Shown: piece after piece, positions 8,050-16,303 of the stretch
Layout: each line of letters starts with the position of its first letter
Numbering within the stretch: the stretch's first letter is position 1
Source: JASLDZ01 sp964242625
GTDB lineage: Bacteria > Pseudomonadota > Alphaproteobacteria > Caulobacterales > Caulobacteraceae
Reading direction: 5' to 3'
Length of the DNA: 61,584 nt
Assembly: GCA_964242625.1 (NCBI GenBank)
Contig: CAXTAO010000016.1
Coordinates: 1 to 61,584, forward strand
Program-made: the position numbers and the translations under genes
The notes under the pieces: generated by a model
What the model was told of the DNA's origin: nothing
Seen by the model: the letters and a program-made list of their open reading frames with translations, nothing else
Database searches by the model: none

Positions 8050-8499
8050 ATGACCCAGATGATCTTCGTGAACCTGCCGGTGGCCGACGTGGACCGGGCG
8101 GCCGGCTTCTACGCGGCGCTCGGGGCGGAGAAGGATGCGCGCTTCTCCCAGCCCGGCGTGGCGGCGGCCATGAGCTTCTCGGAGGCGATCCACGTCATGC
8201 TGCTCAGCCACGAGCACTTCAGCCGGTTCACGCCCCGCCCGATCGCCGACGCCCGCGCCGCGGCGGAGGTCATGGTGTGCCTCTCGCGGGAAAGCCAGGA
8301 GGCGGTCGACGTCGACGCGGAGCGCGCGGCGGCGGCCGGCGGCCGCGCCGATCTGCGGCCGCCCCAGGCCATGGGCGACTACATGTACGGGCGCAGCCTG
8401 GAGGACCCCGACGGCCACATCGTCGAGCTGATGTGGATGGACGTCGACGCGGCCATGAAGGCTTGGAGCGCCGCGCCCGGAGCGGACACGGCGGGCTGA
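8050..8499 (+). CDS. VOC-family (glyoxalase/extradiol-like) protein
   Basis: A 149-residue protein in the two-module beta-alpha-beta-beta-beta VOC fold. The N-terminal module has FVNLPVADVDRAAGFYAALG and the C-terminal module has SLEDPDGHIVELMWMD, where His and Glu are in the usual metal-ligand positions. It resembles predicted lactoylglutathione lyases of DUF-type annotation, but the substrate is undefined. An ATG at 8050 is chosen because the in-frame extension from 7951 is Arg/Gly-rich and lacks domain similarity. It precedes Mn-catalase on the same strand with a 145-nt gap. Confidence 0.85.
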   Translation: MTQMIFVNLPVADVDRAAGFYAALGAEKDARFSQPGVAAAMSFSEAIHVMLLSHEHFSRFTPRPIADARAAAEVMVCLSRESQEAVDVDAERAAAAGGRADLRPPQAMGDYMYGRSLEDPDGHIVELMWMDVDAAMKAWSAAPGADTAG

Positions 8500-8585
8500 G
8501 CCGCTGCAGGAAGTGGCGACGGGCGGACAAGCCCCCGCCCGCCATGTCGGGCGCTCCGCTCGGCCTCTACCGCGAGGCTTCGCCC

Positions 8586-8611
8586 GGAACATCTCGGACG
8601 GCGAAAAGCTT
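8586..8611 (+). promoter_or_regulatory. Possible EcfG-type general-stress promoter for Mn-catalase
   Basis: A perfect GGAAC (8586-8590) is followed 17 nt later by GCTT (8608-8611), 34 nt before the catalase ATG. Alphaproteobacterial EcfG/SigT promoters are GGAAC-N16-17-CGTT, so the -35 matches fully but the -10 matches only in part. Mn-catalases are frequent members of this regulon, which gives the call some context support. Confidence 0.35.
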
Positions 8612-8644
8612 ACGTAGTCCCGCCCCGGGGGCGAGGATGCTCAA

Positions 8645-9553
8645 ATGTTCATGCGAATTGATCAGCTTCAAGCTGAGCTGCCGAAACCAAAGCGCGCCGA
8701 TCCCAACGCTGCGGCCGCGCTTCAGGAGCTTCTCGGCGGCAAGTTCGGCGAGATGTCGACGCTTAACAACTACATGTTCCAGAGCTTCAACTTCCGCAAC
8801 AAGGAGAAGCTCCGCCCTTTCTACAGCCTGGTCGCCTGCATCACCGCCGAGGAGCTCGGCCATGTCGAGGTGGTGACCAACGGCGTGAACCTCCTCGCCA
8901 GCGGCCCCGACCCGGAGCGCGACACCGACGTCTCCAAGGCGCCGTTCGAGGATATGAAGGACATGCGCTCGGCCGCCAACTTCCTCCACGCGGGCGGAGC
9001 GGCGACGGTGACCGACAGCAACTTCCGGCCTTGGACGGGCGAGAACGTCTTCTCCACCGGCAACCTCGTGCTGGATACGCTGCACAACTTCTTCCTGGAG
9101 TGCGGAGCGCGCATGCACAAGCTGCGCGTCTACGAGACCTTGTCCGACCCGACGGGGCGCGAGGTTTGCGGCTACCTCCTCGTGCGCGGTTCGGTGCACG
9201 CCCACGCCTACGCGCTCGCGCTGGAGAAGCTCACGGGCGTGGACGTCAAGAAGATGCTGCCCACACCCAACATCGACCTCAGCAAGATTCCCGAGTCGCA
9301 GAAGTACCTGGACGAGGGCAGCCACCGGCGGCTCTACCGCTTCGGCTCGAAGGATTACGCCGAGATGGCGGCGATCTGGGGCGGCGGCGAGATGGCCTTG
9401 CCGGGCGACCCGCCGGGCGAGCTCGAGATCGTGAGCGGCATGCCCGACGGCGGCAAGATCCCCGACCTGGAGGGCGCGTCGGCGGCCTTCACCCCCGACT
9501 ACGCGCCGGAGGAGATCTTCGAGATCGCCTCCAAGCTCACCGCCAAGATGTGA
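8645..9553 (+). CDS. Manganese catalase
   Basis: A 302-residue dimanganese catalase that converts hydrogen peroxide to water and oxygen without haem. Probable metal ligands are E36 (KFGEMSTLNNY), E70 and H73 (TAEELGHVE), E152 (FFLECGAR) and H185 (RGSVHAHAY), matching the Glu-Glu-His-Glu-His set of the family within a four-helix ferritin-like bundle. The C-terminal 60 residues, with PDLEGASAAFTPDYAPEE, match the usual tail. A hairpin terminator follows, so it is probably transcribed alone. The Mn transporter mntH lies 7 kb away and could supply the metal. Confidence 0.94.
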   Translation: MFMRIDQLQAELPKPKRADPNAAAALQELLGGKFGEMSTLNNYMFQSFNFRNKEKLRPFYSLVACITAEELGHVEVVTNGVNLLASGPDPERDTDVSKAPFEDMKDMRSAANFLHAGGAATVTDSNFRPWTGENVFSTGNLVLDTLHNFFLECGARMHKLRVYETLSDPTGREVCGYLLVRGSVHAHAYALALEKLTGVDVKKMLPTPNIDLSKIPESQKYLDEGSHRRLYRFGSKDYAEMAAIWGGGEMALPGDPPGELEIVSGMPDGGKIPDLEGASAAFTPDYAPEEIFEIASKLTAKM

Positions 9554-9562
9554 ATGCGCACG

Positions 9563-9588
9563 GGGGCGGGCCGCGCCGGCCCGTCCCC
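9563..9588 (+). terminator. Hairpin terminator after Mn-catalase
   Basis: GGGGCGGGCC pairs with GGCCCGTCCCC (one bulged T) around a GCGCC loop, beginning 10 nt after the catalase stop and followed by GCCTTTC. The strength and position fit an intrinsic terminator. Confidence 0.6.
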
Positions 9589-9625
9589 GCCTTTCGGCCG
9601 CCGCGCGGGCTGACTAGAAGGTCCC

Positions 9626-10795
9626 ATGTCTGCGACCGACCGCCCCAACCGCCTGCGCTTCGCCACCCGCGCCATTCACGGCGGCCAGCACCCCGACCCG
9701 CTGACCGGGGCGGTCATGGTGCCGATCTACCAGACCTCGACCTACGCCCAGGAGAGCCCGGGCGTGCACAAGGGGTTCGAGTATTCGCGCTCGCACAACC
9801 CCACCCGCTACGCCTTCGAGCGCGCGGTGGCCGATCTGGAGGGCGGAACGCGCGGCTTCGCCTTCGCCTCGGGGCTGGCGGCGATCGCGACCGTGCTCGA
9901 CCTACTGCCCGCCGGCGCGCACGTGATCGCCTCCCACGACCTCTACGGCGGCAGCTTCCGGCTGTTCGACAAGGTGCGCACACGCTCGGCGGGGCTCGAG
10001 GTCTCCTATGTCGACCTGGCCGACCTCGCCGCGGTGGAAGCGGCGATGCGGCCCGACACGCGCCTCCTCTGGGCCGAGACGCCCACAAACCCCATGCTGA
10101 ACCTCGCCGACCTGCAGGGGTTGGCGGCGATCGCCAAGGCGCGCGGCGTGCTCACCGCGGCCGACAACACCTTCGCCTCGCCCTGGTGCCAGCGCCCGCT
10201 TGAGCACGGCTTCGACCTCGTGATGCACTCCACCACCAAGTACCTGAACGGCCACTCGGACGTAGTGGGCGGCGTGGTCGTGGTGGGCGAGGACGCCGAT
10301 CTGGCCGAGCGCATGGGCTTCCTGCAGAACGCGGTGGGCGCGATCGCGGGGCCCTTCGACAGCTTCCTGGCGCTGCGGGGACTGAAGACGCTGGCCATCC
10401 GCATGGAGCGCGCCTGCGCCAGCGCGCTCACCATCGCGCGGTGGATGGAGGGCTCTGGCCAGTTCACCCGCGTGATCCATCCGGGCCTCCCGAGCCACCC
10501 CCAGCACGCGCTCGCCGCCCGCCAGATGGACGGCTTCGGCGCCATGATCACCGCCGTGCTCGACCGCGACCTGGAGGGGACCACGCGTTTCCTGGAGCGC
10601 ACGCGCCTCTTCACCCTGGCCGAGAGCCTGGGCGGGGTGGAGAGCCTGATCGAGCACCCCGCGATCATGACCCACGCCTCGGTGCCCGCGCACGTGCGCG
10701 CGGGGCTGGGCATAGCCGACGGCCTCGTGCGCCTGTCGGTGGGGATCGAGGACGTGGACGACCTCCTCGACGACCTGCGCCAAGCGCTGGACTGA
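9626..10795 (+). CDS. Transsulfuration enzyme: cystathionine gamma-lyase / gamma-synthase family
   Basis: A 389-residue Cys/Met-metabolism PLP enzyme (fold type I). The Schiff-base Lys is K205 in HSTTKYLNGHSD, with the upstream SGLAA, the YGGSFRLF loop and ETPTNPM all conserved. The family includes cystathionine gamma-lyase, gamma-synthase and O-acyl-homoserine sulfhydrylase, which are hard to separate by eye. Because a cystathionine beta-synthase lies 2.5 kb upstream, cystathionine gamma-lyase (cystathionine to cysteine plus 2-oxobutyrate) is the favoured role. Confidence 0.88.
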   Translation: MSATDRPNRLRFATRAIHGGQHPDPLTGAVMVPIYQTSTYAQESPGVHKGFEYSRSHNPTRYAFERAVADLEGGTRGFAFASGLAAIATVLDLLPAGAHVIASHDLYGGSFRLFDKVRTRSAGLEVSYVDLADLAAVEAAMRPDTRLLWAETPTNPMLNLADLQGLAAIAKARGVLTAADNTFASPWCQRPLEHGFDLVMHSTTKYLNGHSDVVGGVVVVGEDADLAERMGFLQNAVGAIAGPFDSFLALRGLKTLAIRMERACASALTIARWMEGSGQFTRVIHPGLPSHPQHALAARQMDGFGAMITAVLDRDLEGTTRFLERTRLFTLAESLGGVESLIEHPAIMTHASVPAHVRAGLGIADGLVRLSVGIEDVDDLLDDLRQALD

Positions 10796-10808
10796 GGTCC
10801 ACCCCGGT

Positions 10809-11207
10809 TCAGCGCCCGCGATTGTTGTGCGCCACCGCGGCGCGGACCAGGGCGACGAAGGCGAGGGGGTCGAGCTCGACCCCCTCGCTCACGTCGATCG
10901 CCCGGCGCACTCCGGCGTCTAGGCTCGCATTGAACAGGCCCGCCGGGTCGGGCAGCGCCGCGCCGTGGGCGAAAGTGAGCTTGACCTTCCCGCGGTAGAC
11001 CTCGCCCGTACAGAGGAGGCCCGCGTGGGACCAAGTCGGCACGCCGGCGGGGTTGGTCGGCTTACGCCACTTGATCGCCTCGACGACATCGGGGTCCGCC
11101 TCACGTATCAGCCCGCGCAGGCGCGCGAGCGCAGCGCCCCGCCAGTCGCCGAGCTGCGCCAGCCGCGCCTCCACGGCGGCGGAACCGTCGGCGTCTTCTT
11201 CGGGCAC
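10809..11207 (-). CDS. DUF1801 (YdhG-like) protein
   Basis: A 132-residue protein with the DUF1801 layout: an N-terminal helix pair (RLRGLIREADPDVVEAIKWRKPT), then VPTWSHAGLLCTGEVYRGKVKLTFAHGAALPDPAGLFN and a C-terminal helical LVRAAV segment. The family is small, cytosolic and of unknown biochemical role. It converges on the transsulfuration gene with a 13-nt gap and is divergent from the HTH-TPR gene. Confidence 0.8.
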   Translation of the reverse strand: MPEEDADGSAAVEARLAQLGDWRGAALARLRGLIREADPDVVEAIKWRKPTNPAGVPTWSHAGLLCTGEVYRGKVKLTFAHGAALPDPAGLFNASLDAGVRRAIDVSEGVELDPLAFVALVRAAVAHNNRGR

Positions 11208-11319
11208 GGAGGCGTCCTCCCCGCCCGCTCGGGCGCACGGGGCCAGCTTGACCGCGCCCCGTCGACTCGCAAAGCGTTAACGGCTTAGATTGCGCCCGTA
11301 GCCTCCTTTCGAGTGGTCC

Positions 11320-12651
11320 GTGCCGCAAGCGACTGAACCGGTTCGCCTGGTCGGCTGGGCAAGCATCGGCGCCTACGTGGGTCGCGACGCGCGCACGGCG
11401 CAGCGTTACGAGCGGGAGCGTGGCCTCCCGGTCCGCCGCATGCCGGGCGGAGGGCGCTCCACCGTCTTCGCCCTGCGCGACGAGCTGGACGGCTGGCTGC
11501 TCGAGGACGAGGCCCGCGACCTCCCGGAGACCGCGCCCGTCCCGGCGCCGGAGGCCGCGCCCGCCGACACGCCTCCGGCGTCGGCCCTCGCCATCAGCGC
11601 GCCTACGCCGAGGAAGCGGCGACCCGTTCTCCTGGGAGCGTTTGCGGGGGTCGCCGTCCTGAGCGTCCTGGGCGCGGTCGGGCTGCGCGCCGTGCCTGCG
11701 CGATCGGGTCCGTCGGCGACGGTGTCGACCTACGACCAGCAAGCCGCGGCGGCGCTGAGCCAGCGCTCCCCCGCGGGACTGGCCCGGGCCATCGACGGCT
11801 ATACCCAGGCGGTGGTGCGCGATCCCCAGGACGCGGCGGCCTACGCCGGGCTCGCCAACAGCTACAATCTCGCCCCCGAGGTGATGGGCATGGCCCCCTC
11901 CGACGCCTACGCACGCGCGGCGGCGGCGGGCGAGCGCGCGCTGGCGCTGGCGCCCGGCTCGGCCGACGCGCACCGGGCGATCGCCTTCACCGCCTTCTGG
12001 TGGGGGCAGGATCCGAAGCGCGCCGACGGGGAGTTCCGCCGGGCGCTGGCGCTCGACCCCCAGTCGGCGCTGACCCACCACTGGTACGCGACCATGCTGG
12101 GCGCGCTGGGCGACCCCCGCGCGCTGGCGCACATCGACCGCGCCCTGTCGCTCGCGCCCTCGCCGGCGCTGATGATCGACAAGGGGTGGATCCTGGCCAT
12201 GCTCGGCCGCGAGGACGAAGCGGCCGCCGTGCTGGCCGAAGCCGAACGCCTCCAGCCCGACTCGGCCGTCGTCCACCAGCACCTCGCCCTGATCGCGCGC
12301 CGGCGGGGGGACCTCCCCGCCGAACTGCGGGAGGAACGTCGCGCCGCCGAGCTGCGACGCGACGGCGACGAGCTGGGGGTGATCGCCGCCGGCGAGCGCG
12401 CTCTGGCTGCGCACGGCCGCCCGGCCCTCCTGCAGACGCTGGCGGACGCGCGCCGCTCGCTCCTGGCGCAGGGGCGCGGGTCCGCCTTCCTCGCCGCGGT
12501 GGCCGCCGCCGACGTCAGGCGGCGCGACGACACGCTGCAGCAGCTCGCCTCCGCGAGGGCCGCCCACGATCCCAGCATGATGAGCGTGCGCTCCAGCCCT
12601 GACTTTGAGTGGCTGCGGGGCGACCCCCGCTTCCAGGCGCTGGCCCCGTAG
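11320..12651 (+). CDS. HTH-transmembrane-TPR protein (CadC-like layout)
   Basis: A 443-residue protein with a GTG start. Residues 1-65 resemble a winged MerR/AlpA-like DNA-binding domain (RDARTAQRYERERGLPVRRM, then STVFALRDELDGWL). A Pro/Ala-rich linker follows, a basic KRR, one membrane helix (about 103-125) and a periplasmic TPR array (about 140-440; repeats such as AYAGLANSYN and AHRAIAFTAFWWG). The layout is that of one-component membrane-bound regulators such as CadC, though a role as a TPR scaffold is not excluded. No adjacent target operon is obvious. Confidence 0.72.
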   Translation: MPQATEPVRLVGWASIGAYVGRDARTAQRYERERGLPVRRMPGGGRSTVFALRDELDGWLLEDEARDLPETAPVPAPEAAPADTPPASALAISAPTPRKRRPVLLGAFAGVAVLSVLGAVGLRAVPARSGPSATVSTYDQQAAAALSQRSPAGLARAIDGYTQAVVRDPQDAAAYAGLANSYNLAPEVMGMAPSDAYARAAAAGERALALAPGSADAHRAIAFTAFWWGQDPKRADGEFRRALALDPQSALTHHWYATMLGALGDPRALAHIDRALSLAPSPALMIDKGWILAMLGREDEAAAVLAEAERLQPDSAVVHQHLALIARRRGDLPAELREERRAAELRRDGDELGVIAAGERALAAHGRPALLQTLADARRSLLAQGRGSAFLAAVAAADVRRRDDTLQQLASARAAHDPSMMSVRSSPDFEWLRGDPRFQALAP

Positions 12652-12654
12652 GGA

Positions 12655-12682
12655 GGCGCGCGGGCGGCCTTCAGGGCGCGCC
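12655..12682. terminator. Bidirectional hairpin between convergent genes
   Basis: GGCGCGC and GCGCGCC form a 7-bp stem in the 19-nt space between the TPR gene stop and the convergent Ig-like gene stop, overlapping the latter. There is no T-run, so termination is inferred from position. Confidence 0.4.
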
Positions 12683-13264
12683 GGGCGCCTTGGCGACCTC
12701 CGGCGCGCCGGCGCGGCCCTGCCAGGACATGATTGGGCTGTCGTCCAGCCCGAGGCCCGCGGCCCGCAGCGCCTCGGAGACAGGACGGACCGGCTCGGCG
12801 TCGGCCGCCGCCTCCGTGGTGAAGCGCAGGTCGTAGCGCGGGGCGAAGCGGCGCGAGGGGTCTGCGAAGCCGTCCGGCGGCTCGGCGTTCAGCCCCACCC
12901 CGTAGGCGCGCCCCGCCGCCGTGGAGCAGAGGAGCACGAAGGTGCGCGCATCGGGCAGGAGGCGCGGGCGGGGCAGGCAGGCGGGGAAGTCGACGGCCGC
13001 CGCCTTGGCGTAGCTCCACCCTTCCGGCGACATCTCCTGGTTGAACACGACCTTTAGCACGAGCGTGCCGGAGGCGATGGCCGCGCCCTGGGCGGGGTAG
13101 GTGGAGACGACCGCCGGCTGGAGCTTCGGCCGGGGTCGCACCACGATCTCGGGGCCATAGCCCTCCGGCGGCGCGGGCGGGCGCTGCGCCGTCTGCGCCC
13201 GGGCGGCCCCGGCCAGCGTGGAGGCGGCGAGCAGGATGGCGAGGCGGCGCACGCGATCCCTCAA
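12671..13264 (-). CDS. Secreted Ig-like (Big_5-type) domain protein
   Basis: A 197-residue protein with a signal peptide (RRLAILLAASTLAGAARA, cleavage around residue 23), then a stretch resembling the bacterial Ig-like Big_5 domain: VVSTYPAQGAAIASGTLVLKVVFNQEMSPEGWSY and, near the end, PRYDLRFTTEA. Big_5 domains often precede surface or enzymatic modules, but here the domain stands nearly alone, with a Pro-rich start and an Ala-rich end. Two Cys (ACLPRP, LLCST) could form a disulfide. Function unknown. Confidence 0.65.
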   Translation of the reverse strand: MRDRVRRLAILLAASTLAGAARAQTAQRPPAPPEGYGPEIVVRPRPKLQPAVVSTYPAQGAAIASGTLVLKVVFNQEMSPEGWSYAKAAAVDFPACLPRPRLLPDARTFVLLCSTAAGRAYGVGLNAEPPDGFADPSRRFAPRYDLRFTTEAAADAEPVRPVSEALRAAGLGLDDSPIMSWQGRAGAPEVAKAPGAP

Positions 13265-13336
13265 GCCCCAGCGCGTGTCGCAAGTGCGGCGCCCGCGTTG
13301 CGACGCGGCGCCCCACGCCCTAGCTCACCTCGCGCC

Positions 13337-13798
13337 ATGACCACCGACACCTCGACCCTGACCCAGCTCGGGCGCGCCATCGATCCGCCCGCCTCGCCCG
13401 AGCAGGCCGTGCTGGAGCGCGTGCCCAACCCCCAGGCCGACGTCCTCTACCTCGCGCGCTTCACCGCGCCCGAGTTCACCTCGCTCTGCCCGGTGACGGG
13501 CCAGCCCGACTTCGCGCATATCGTCATCGACTATGCGCCGGGCGACTGGCTGATCGAGTCCAAGTCGCTGAAGCTCTATCTCGCGAGCTTCCGCGACCAC
13601 GGCGCCTTTCACGAGGACTGCACCGTCGCCATCGCGCGGCGGATGGTGGCGACGGCCGAGCCGCGCTGGCTGCGCATCGGCGGCTACTGGTACCCGCGCG
13701 GCGGCATCCCCATCGACGTGTTCTGGCAGACGGGCGCGCCGCCCGAAGGCCTGTGGCTCCCCGACCAGGGCGTGCAGCCCTATCGCGGACGCGGCTGA
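13337..13798 (+). CDS. queF: PreQ0 reductase (NADPH-dependent 7-cyano-7-deazaguanine reductase)
   Basis: A 153-residue type I QueF of the T-fold superfamily. The catalytic Cys lies in FTSLCPVTGQPDFA, and the QueF signature ESKSLKLYLASFRDHGAFHE follows, with the substrate-binding Glu and His. It reduces preQ0 to preQ1 with NADPH in queuosine synthesis for tRNA wobble position 34. The ATG at 13337 gives the family's usual length. No other que genes are adjacent. Confidence 0.95.
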   Translation: MTTDTSTLTQLGRAIDPPASPEQAVLERVPNPQADVLYLARFTAPEFTSLCPVTGQPDFAHIVIDYAPGDWLIESKSLKLYLASFRDHGAFHEDCTVAIARRMVATAEPRWLRIGGYWYPRGGIPIDVFWQTGAPPEGLWLPDQGVQPYRGRG

Positions 13799-13808
13799 GC
13801 CGGCGACG

Positions 13809-14435
13809 TCAGGGCCGCCACTCGGTGACGAGCTGCGCCATCTCGGGCCGGACGCGCTCCAGCGGCGGCTCCGACGGCGTGCCCAGCATGACCCAGCCCG
13901 CCAGCCGCGGCGCGGGATCGGCGTCGGGGTCGACGCCGAGGAGGCGCAGCACCTCGGGCGCCTCGCCGTACCAGTCGGTGATCCAGTTGGCGCCGTAGCC
14001 CATCGCCTCCGCCGCGATCAGGAGGGTGGTGCACACGGCGGCGGCGGAGAACTGCTGCTCCCACACAGGCTTGCCGCCGTGGCGCGGGACGGACAGCACC
14101 GCCACGCACACCGGCGGCGCGGCGATCTTGCCCAGCGCGCCCTGCGCCTTGGCCGCGTCCGGCCGGGCGGCGGCCAGCGCGCGCAGCCGGTCCACGAAGG
14201 CCGCCTTGCCCTCCCCCCGCAGCACGACGAAGCGCCAAGGCGACATCTTGCCGTGGTCGGGCACCCGCGCCGCGAGGCGGAGGAGGTCGGCGAGCTCGGC
14301 GGCGTCCGGCCCCGGCGCAGCCAGGAACTGGGCGGAGGACGAGCGGCGCTCGGCCAGGAGCGCCAGGGTATCGGGGCTGCGGCGGGGCGGCAGGGCCGCG
14401 CCGAACTCCGGCGCGGGCGGGACAGCGACGGTCAT
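13809..14435 (-). CDS. Nitroreductase-family FMN oxidoreductase
   Basis: A 208-residue protein with the nitroreductase layout: RRSSSAQFLAAPGPD near the N-terminus, RVPDHGKMSPWRFVVLRGE (FMN-contacting), WEQQFSAAAVCTTLLIAAEAMGYGANWITDW (dimer and FMN helix) and a GWVMLGTPSEPP C-terminus. It resembles the short YdjA-type subgroup. The physiological substrate is unknown. The ATG at 14435 is chosen because the in-frame extension to 14501 is not conserved in appearance and would meet the divergent Nudix start. Confidence 0.85.
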   Translation of the reverse strand: MTVAVPPAPEFGAALPPRRSPDTLALLAERRSSSAQFLAAPGPDAAELADLLRLAARVPDHGKMSPWRFVVLRGEGKAAFVDRLRALAAARPDAAKAQGALGKIAAPPVCVAVLSVPRHGGKPVWEQQFSAAAVCTTLLIAAEAMGYGANWITDWYGEAPEVLRLLGVDPDADPAPRLAGWVMLGTPSEPPLERVRPEMAQLVTEWRP

Positions 14436-14500
14436 GTGAGAACGGCTCGCAAATTCTGGGGCTGCGGCGTCGCAGCTAGTCGGTGTAGGCGAGGCGCGCA

Positions 14501-15130
14501 ATGGCCGACGCCCCCTCCCCGTCCGACGCGCCCGCCTGGTTGCGCCCGCACGGCCGCCCCTGGCGCGCCCTCTCCCCGACCGAGCGGCGGCACGCGAATC
14601 CCTGGTTCGCCGTCGAGGAGAGCCGGGCCCTGGCCCCCACCGGCGTCGAGGCCGACTACTACGTCCAGCGCTACGCCAACCTGGCCACGGGCGTAGTACC
14701 GCTGCACGACGACGGCACCGTCACCCTGGTCGGCCAGTGGCGCTTCCCGCTCGGCCGCTTCAACTGGGAGATCCCCGAGGGCGGCGCGCCCCACGGCGAG
14801 CCTCCGCTGGAGGGCTGCCGGCGCGAGCTGCGCGAGGAGGCGGGGCTGGAGGCCGCGAACTGGCGCGAGATCCTCGTCATGGAGCTCTCCAACGCCTCGT
14901 CCGACGAGCTGGCGCACGTCTACCTGGCGACCGGGCTCAGCCCCTGCGCCGCAGCGCCCGAGCCCACGGAGGAGCTGGCGGTCGCCCGCGCGCCGTTCAC
15001 CGAAGCGCTTCACGCCGCGGTCACCGGCCGGGTGCAGGATGCGATCACCGTGGCGGCGCTCTTGCGGGTGCACCATATGGCCGTCACCGGAGAACTCGAG
15101 CCCGCGCTGGCGCGCGCGGTCCTGGGCTGA
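14501..15130 (+). CDS. Nudix hydrolase, ADP-ribose pyrophosphatase-like
   Basis: A 209-residue protein with an exact Nudix box: G, five residues, E, seven residues, then RELREEAGL (within residues 91-113), the Mg-binding helix that cleaves nucleoside diphosphate derivatives. The preceding VVPLHDDGTVTLVGQWRFPLGRFNWEIPEGG fits the ADP-ribose pyrophosphatase subgroup. It is followed at 23 nt by cysE on the same strand, so the two may be cotranscribed. Confidence 0.88.
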   Translation: MADAPSPSDAPAWLRPHGRPWRALSPTERRHANPWFAVEESRALAPTGVEADYYVQRYANLATGVVPLHDDGTVTLVGQWRFPLGRFNWEIPEGGAPHGEPPLEGCRRELREEAGLEAANWREILVMELSNASSDELAHVYLATGLSPCAAAPEPTEELAVARAPFTEALHAAVTGRVQDAITVAALLRVHHMAVTGELEPALARAVLG

Positions 15131-15153
15131 CCGCGACGGGTGAGGAGAGGCGC

Positions 15154-15981
15154 ATGACCCACCTCGAGGTGATCTCGCCCGGCGACACGCCGCCCGTGTG
15201 GGCTGCGCTCCGCAACGAGGCCGAGCGCGCCGCGGCGCAGGAGCCGGCGCTGGGGTCGCTGCTCAACGCCACCATCCTCGCGCACGACGACCTGATGCGC
15301 TCGCTCTCCTACCAGCTCGCCCGCAAGCTCGGCGACGGCGAGCTGCGCGCCATGAGCGTGCGCGAGATCGCGGAGGACGCCTACGCGTCCGACCCGTCGA
15401 TCGCCGCCGCCGTGCAGCGCGACCTGCGCGCGGTGTTCGAGCGCGACGCCGCCTGCAAGGGCTATCTGCAGCCGTTCCTGTTCTTCAAGGGCTTCCAGGC
15501 GCTGCAGACCCACCGCGTCGCCCACTGGCTGTGGACGGAGGGCCGCGAGACGCTCGCCTTCCACTTCCAGAGCCGCATGAGCGAGCTCTTCCAGCTGGAT
15601 ATCCACCCGGCCGCCCGCTTCGGCGCGGGCGTGTTCCTCGACCACGGCACGGGCATCACCGTCGGCGAGACGGCGACGGTGGGCGACGACGTCTCCATGC
15701 TGCACGCGGTGACGCTGGGCGGCACGGGCGCGGTGCGCGGCGACCGCCACCCAAAGATCGGGCGCGGCGTGCTCCTGGGCGCCGGCGCCAAGGTGCTCGG
15801 CAACATCGAGGTGGGCGACTACGCGAAGGTGGCGTCCGGCTCCGTCGTGCTGCGGCCGGTGCCGCCCGGCTGCACCGCGGCGGGCGTGCCCGCGAGACTG
15901 GTCAACTGCCCGTCCTGCGCCGAGCCGGCGCGCTCCATGGATCACACGCTCGCCGAAGAGGTGTACGACTACGTGATCTGA
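15154..15981 (+). CDS. cysE: Serine O-acetyltransferase
   Basis: A 275-residue protein with the N-terminal helical CysE domain (LLNATILAHDDLMRSLSYQLARKL) and a C-terminal left-handed beta helix whose hexapeptide turns include HPAARFGAGVFLDHGTGI, VGETATVGDDVSMLHAVTLGGTG and KVLGNIEVGDYAKVASGSVV. It acetylates serine to O-acetylserine for cysteine synthesis. A clear Shine-Dalgarno (GAGGAGAGG) precedes the ATG at 15154. DUF3126 follows, a conserved alphaproteobacterial neighbour. Confidence 0.95.
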   Translation: MTHLEVISPGDTPPVWAALRNEAERAAAQEPALGSLLNATILAHDDLMRSLSYQLARKLGDGELRAMSVREIAEDAYASDPSIAAAVQRDLRAVFERDAACKGYLQPFLFFKGFQALQTHRVAHWLWTEGRETLAFHFQSRMSELFQLDIHPAARFGAGVFLDHGTGITVGETATVGDDVSMLHAVTLGGTGAVRGDRHPKIGRGVLLGAGAKVLGNIEVGDYAKVASGSVVLRPVPPGCTAAGVPARLVNCPSCAEPARSMDHTLAEEVYDYVI

Positions 15982-16062
15982 CCGGCGCCGCCGGCCGGGC
16001 GCGGGCAACCGCGACCCCGGCCCGCGTATTACCCGCCCGTCCCCGCAGGAGAGAGCCGGCCC

Positions 16063-16272
16063 GTGAACGACAAGGACCTGAAGCGCCTGGAGCTCTACCT
16101 CAAGCGCGCGCTGGGCTCGTCCGCCCTATCGCTCAAGCCCCGCCCCAAGCAGAAGGACTCGGCCGAGGTCTATATCGGCGAGGAGTTCGTGGGCGTCGTC
16201 TTCCAGGACGAGGACGAGGACGGCTCGTACATGTTCGAGATGGCCATCCTCAGCGAGGACCTGAACGCCTGA
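16063..16272 (+). CDS. DUF3126 family protein
   Basis: A 69-residue protein with a GTG start and an AGGAGAG ribosome site 12 nt upstream. The sequence DLKRLELYLKRALG, then a basic KPRPKQKDSAEVYIGEEFVGVVFQDEDEDG, matches the small DUF3126 family found next to cysE in many Alphaproteobacteria. Function unknown, though the conserved linkage suggests a role with serine acetyltransferase or cysteine metabolism. Confidence 0.85.
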   Translation: MNDKDLKRLELYLKRALGSSALSLKPRPKQKDSAEVYIGEEFVGVVFQDEDEDGSYMFEMAILSEDLNA

Positions 16273-16282
16273 CGGGGCGACA

Positions 16283-16303
16283 GGCCGGCCTCAGCCGCCG
16301 GCC
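16283..16303. terminator. Bidirectional hairpin between DUF3126 and mntH
   Basis: GGCCGGC and GCCGGCC form a perfect 7-bp stem with a 7-nt loop between the two convergent genes, spanning the mntH stop codon. No T-run is seen. Confidence 0.45.
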
